From assembly GCA_024710445.1 (NCBI GenBank), contig JANJUT010000205.1, positions 1 to 7,619 on the forward strand: a DNA stretch of 7,619 bases, given 5' to 3'. Positions 6,447-7,619 of the stretch are shown here, one piece after another. Each line of letters opens with the position of its first letter. The first letter of the stretch is position 1. The notes beneath the pieces are model-generated. The model ran no database searches, had not been told where the DNA came from, and saw nothing but the letters and a program-made list of their open reading frames with translations. Made by a program: the position numbers and the translations under genes. The DNA comes from Thiobacillus sp. (GTDB taxonomy: Bacteria > Pseudomonadota > Gammaproteobacteria > Burkholderiales > Thiobacillaceae).

Positions 6447-7321
6447 AAATCGGATTCATTGGCAGCGGCATCATGGGGCGCCCGATGGCGGAAAACCTGC
6501 TTCGCGCCGGACATCAACTGTTCGTCTACGGGCGCCGCTTCGATCGCCTGGAACCCATCCTGGTCGCAGGCGCGCTGGGCAAGGGTACACCGGCCGAAGT
6601 GGCCGCCGAAGCCGACATCAGCTTCACTGTCGTGTCCGACACGACCGATGTCGAACAGATCATCTTTGGCGACCGCGGTCTGATCCACGGCGCCAAGCCC
6701 GGCCACACCATCGTCGACATGAGCACCGTGTCCCCCGCCGCCACCCGCCGCATCGCCGCATCGCTGGCCGAGCGCGGCGTACACATGCTCGACGCACCGG
6801 TATCGGGCGGCGAAGTCGCGGCACGTGAAGGCACGTTGTCGATCATGGTCGGTGGCGATGCGCCCATCTTCGACAAGGTTCATCCGCTGTTCGAAGTGCT
6901 CGGCAAGAACATCGTCCACGTCGGCGGCCACGGTGCCGGCCAGGTCGTCAAATGCTGCAACCAGATCGTCGTCGGCCTCACCTTCGAAGGCGTGGCGGAA
7001 GCCCTCCTGCTGGCGCGCCGCAACGGCGTCGACCCGGTCAAGATGCGTGAGGCGCTGCTGGGCGGATTTGCCGGCAGCCGCATCCTCGAAGTTCACGGCC
7101 AGCGCATGCTCGAATCCAACTACAAGCCCGGCTTCAAGGTCAAACTGCATCACAAGGACATGGCCATCGTCATGGACAACGCACAGGAAACCGCCACCCC
7201 GCTGCCCGGCGCCGCGCTGATCGCCCAGCAGATGAACGCGCTGATGGGTGCCGGCGACAGCGAACTCGACTCCTCCGCCATCATGCGCGCACTCGAGCGG
7301 CTGGTGGGTGAAGGGAAATGA
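6443..7321 (+). CDS. glxR: Tartronate semialdehyde reductase (2-hydroxy-3-oxopropionate reductase)
   Basis: A cytoplasmic NAD(P)H-dependent member of the beta-hydroxyacid dehydrogenase family, 292 residues, the same length as E. coli GlxR. It reduces tartronate semialdehyde to D-glycerate, following glyoxylate carboligase. The N-terminal Rossmann motif is GFIGSGIMGRPMA (4-16). The substrate-binding signature DAPVSGG (117-123) is followed by EVAAREGTLSIMVGGD, nearly identical to GlxR. Catalytic K170 and N173 lie in GAGQVVKCCNQ. The C-terminal signatures GSRILEVHG (211-219), YKPGFKVKLHHKD (227-239) and the family K238-D239 are present. The family also contains 3-hydroxyisobutyrate and other hydroxyacid dehydrogenases, but GSRILEVHG and the carboxyl end favour GlxR. 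The start overlaps the transporter stop, with AAGGG nine bases upstream. The end overlaps the next gene by ATGA. No glyoxylate carboligase or hydroxypyruvate isomerase gene is visible in the window. Confidence 0.9.
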   Translation: MKIGFIGSGIMGRPMAENLLRAGHQLFVYGRRFDRLEPILVAGALGKGTPAEVAAEADISFTVVSDTTDVEQIIFGDRGLIHGAKPGHTIVDMSTVSPAATRRIAASLAERGVHMLDAPVSGGEVAAREGTLSIMVGGDAPIFDKVHPLFEVLGKNIVHVGGHGAGQVVKCCNQIVVGLTFEGVAEALLLARRNGVDPVKMREALLGGFAGSRILEVHGQRMLESNYKPGFKVKLHHKDMAIVMDNAQETATPLPGAALIAQQMNALMGAGDSELDSSAIMRALERLVGEGK

Positions 7322-7619
7322 GCTTCAAGGAACGTGTCGTCTTTCTCGACCGAGCCGCCCTTACGCCCGACGACCTGCCCATCCCGGGCTTCGAGCACAA
7401 CTGGAGCGAATTTCCCTTTACCGAGGCCGCCGACCTGGTACCCCGCCTGTTCTGGGCGACCACCGCCATCACCCACGCCACGCCGATTGATGCCGAGGCG
7501 ATCGGGCAATTGCACAAGCTGATTCGCGTGATCGTCACCGGACCCGCAGCGGTTGATGGCACGGCCTGTGAAGCCAAAGGGATCGTGGTACGCCATTTGC
7601 CGACGAACGATGTGCCGGG
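7318..7619 (+). CDS. D-2-hydroxyacid dehydrogenase (glycerate/hydroxypyruvate reductase-like), 5' part only
   Basis: The first 100 codons of a gene running off the right edge. The N-terminus VVFLDRAAL, then GFEHNWSEFPFT (24-35) and the run to KGIVVRHLPTNDVP, fits the substrate-binding domain of D-isomer-specific 2-hydroxyacid dehydrogenases, closest in style to hydroxypyruvate/glyoxylate reductases (HprA type). The NAD-binding GxGxxG, the catalytic Arg-Glu-His and the C-terminus lie outside the window, so activity cannot be judged. At 74-80 the sequence is TGPAAVD, where relatives usually have an ATGTDNVD-like stretch. The start codon overlaps the glxR stop (ATGA, 7318-7321), with GAAGGG close upstream. 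A hydroxypyruvate or glyoxylate reductase would share D-glycerate or glyoxylate with GlxR, which fits the coupling. The exact substrate is not settled. Confidence 0.75.
   Translation, partial: MSFKERVVFLDRAALTPDDLPIPGFEHNWSEFPFTEAADLVPRLFWATTAITHATPIDAEAIGQLHKLIRVIVTGPAAVDGTACEAKGIVVRHLPTNDVP

Noticed and set aside
5894..7153. A 419-codon open frame on the minus strand, antisense to the transporter and glxR
   Set aside because: It runs opposite two genes with strong family motifs. Its translation has no recognisable domain and a composition typical of antisense frames in GC-rich DNA.

Overview
The window reads as chromosomal DNA from a GC-rich Gram-negative proteobacterium, most likely a betaproteobacterium. 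This assignment rests on protein style (PbpG, GlxR and GGDEF/EAL proteins close to gammaproteobacterial and betaproteobacterial forms) and on base composition. It is an impression, not a measured placement. There are no tRNAs, rRNAs, CRISPR arrays, transposases or phage genes. The window holds five complete genes and the start of a sixth, packed tightly.

Left half (45-4276, minus strand): a two-gene signalling operon. The first gene transcribed encodes a soluble histidine kinase with an N-terminal degenerate HDOD domain, a GAF domain, a Pro/Ala-rich linker and a HisKA-HATPase core. It is followed 23 bases later by a large response regulator, REC-PAS-GGDEF-EAL, whose diguanylate cyclase and phosphodiesterase motifs both look intact. 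The likely circuit is signal -> HDOD/GAF kinase -> phosphorylated REC -> change in cyclic di-GMP level.

Centre (about 4234-4434): a divergent control region. It holds a good sigma70-type promoter for the kinase operon, a possible opposing promoter for the right-hand genes, and a long imperfect inverted repeat (4330-4386) that would fold in the leader of the right-hand transcript.

Right half (4434-7619, plus strand): first pbpG, a periplasmic D-alanyl-D-alanine endopeptidase. After a spacer with two perfect hairpins comes a compact three-gene unit joined by two ATGA stop/start overlaps: an AEC-family membrane transporter, a tartronate semialdehyde reductase (GlxR) and a D-2-hydroxyacid dehydrogenase cut by the window end. 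Together these suggest transport and interconversion of small hydroxy/oxo acids around glyoxylate, tartronate semialdehyde, hydroxypyruvate and glycerate. The transporter's substrate is inferred only from this context.

No clearly new system is evident. The points most worth a second look are the HDOD-GAF kinase paired with a dual GGDEF/EAL regulator, the inverted repeat in the divergent region, and the translationally coupled transporter/GlxR/dehydrogenase unit.
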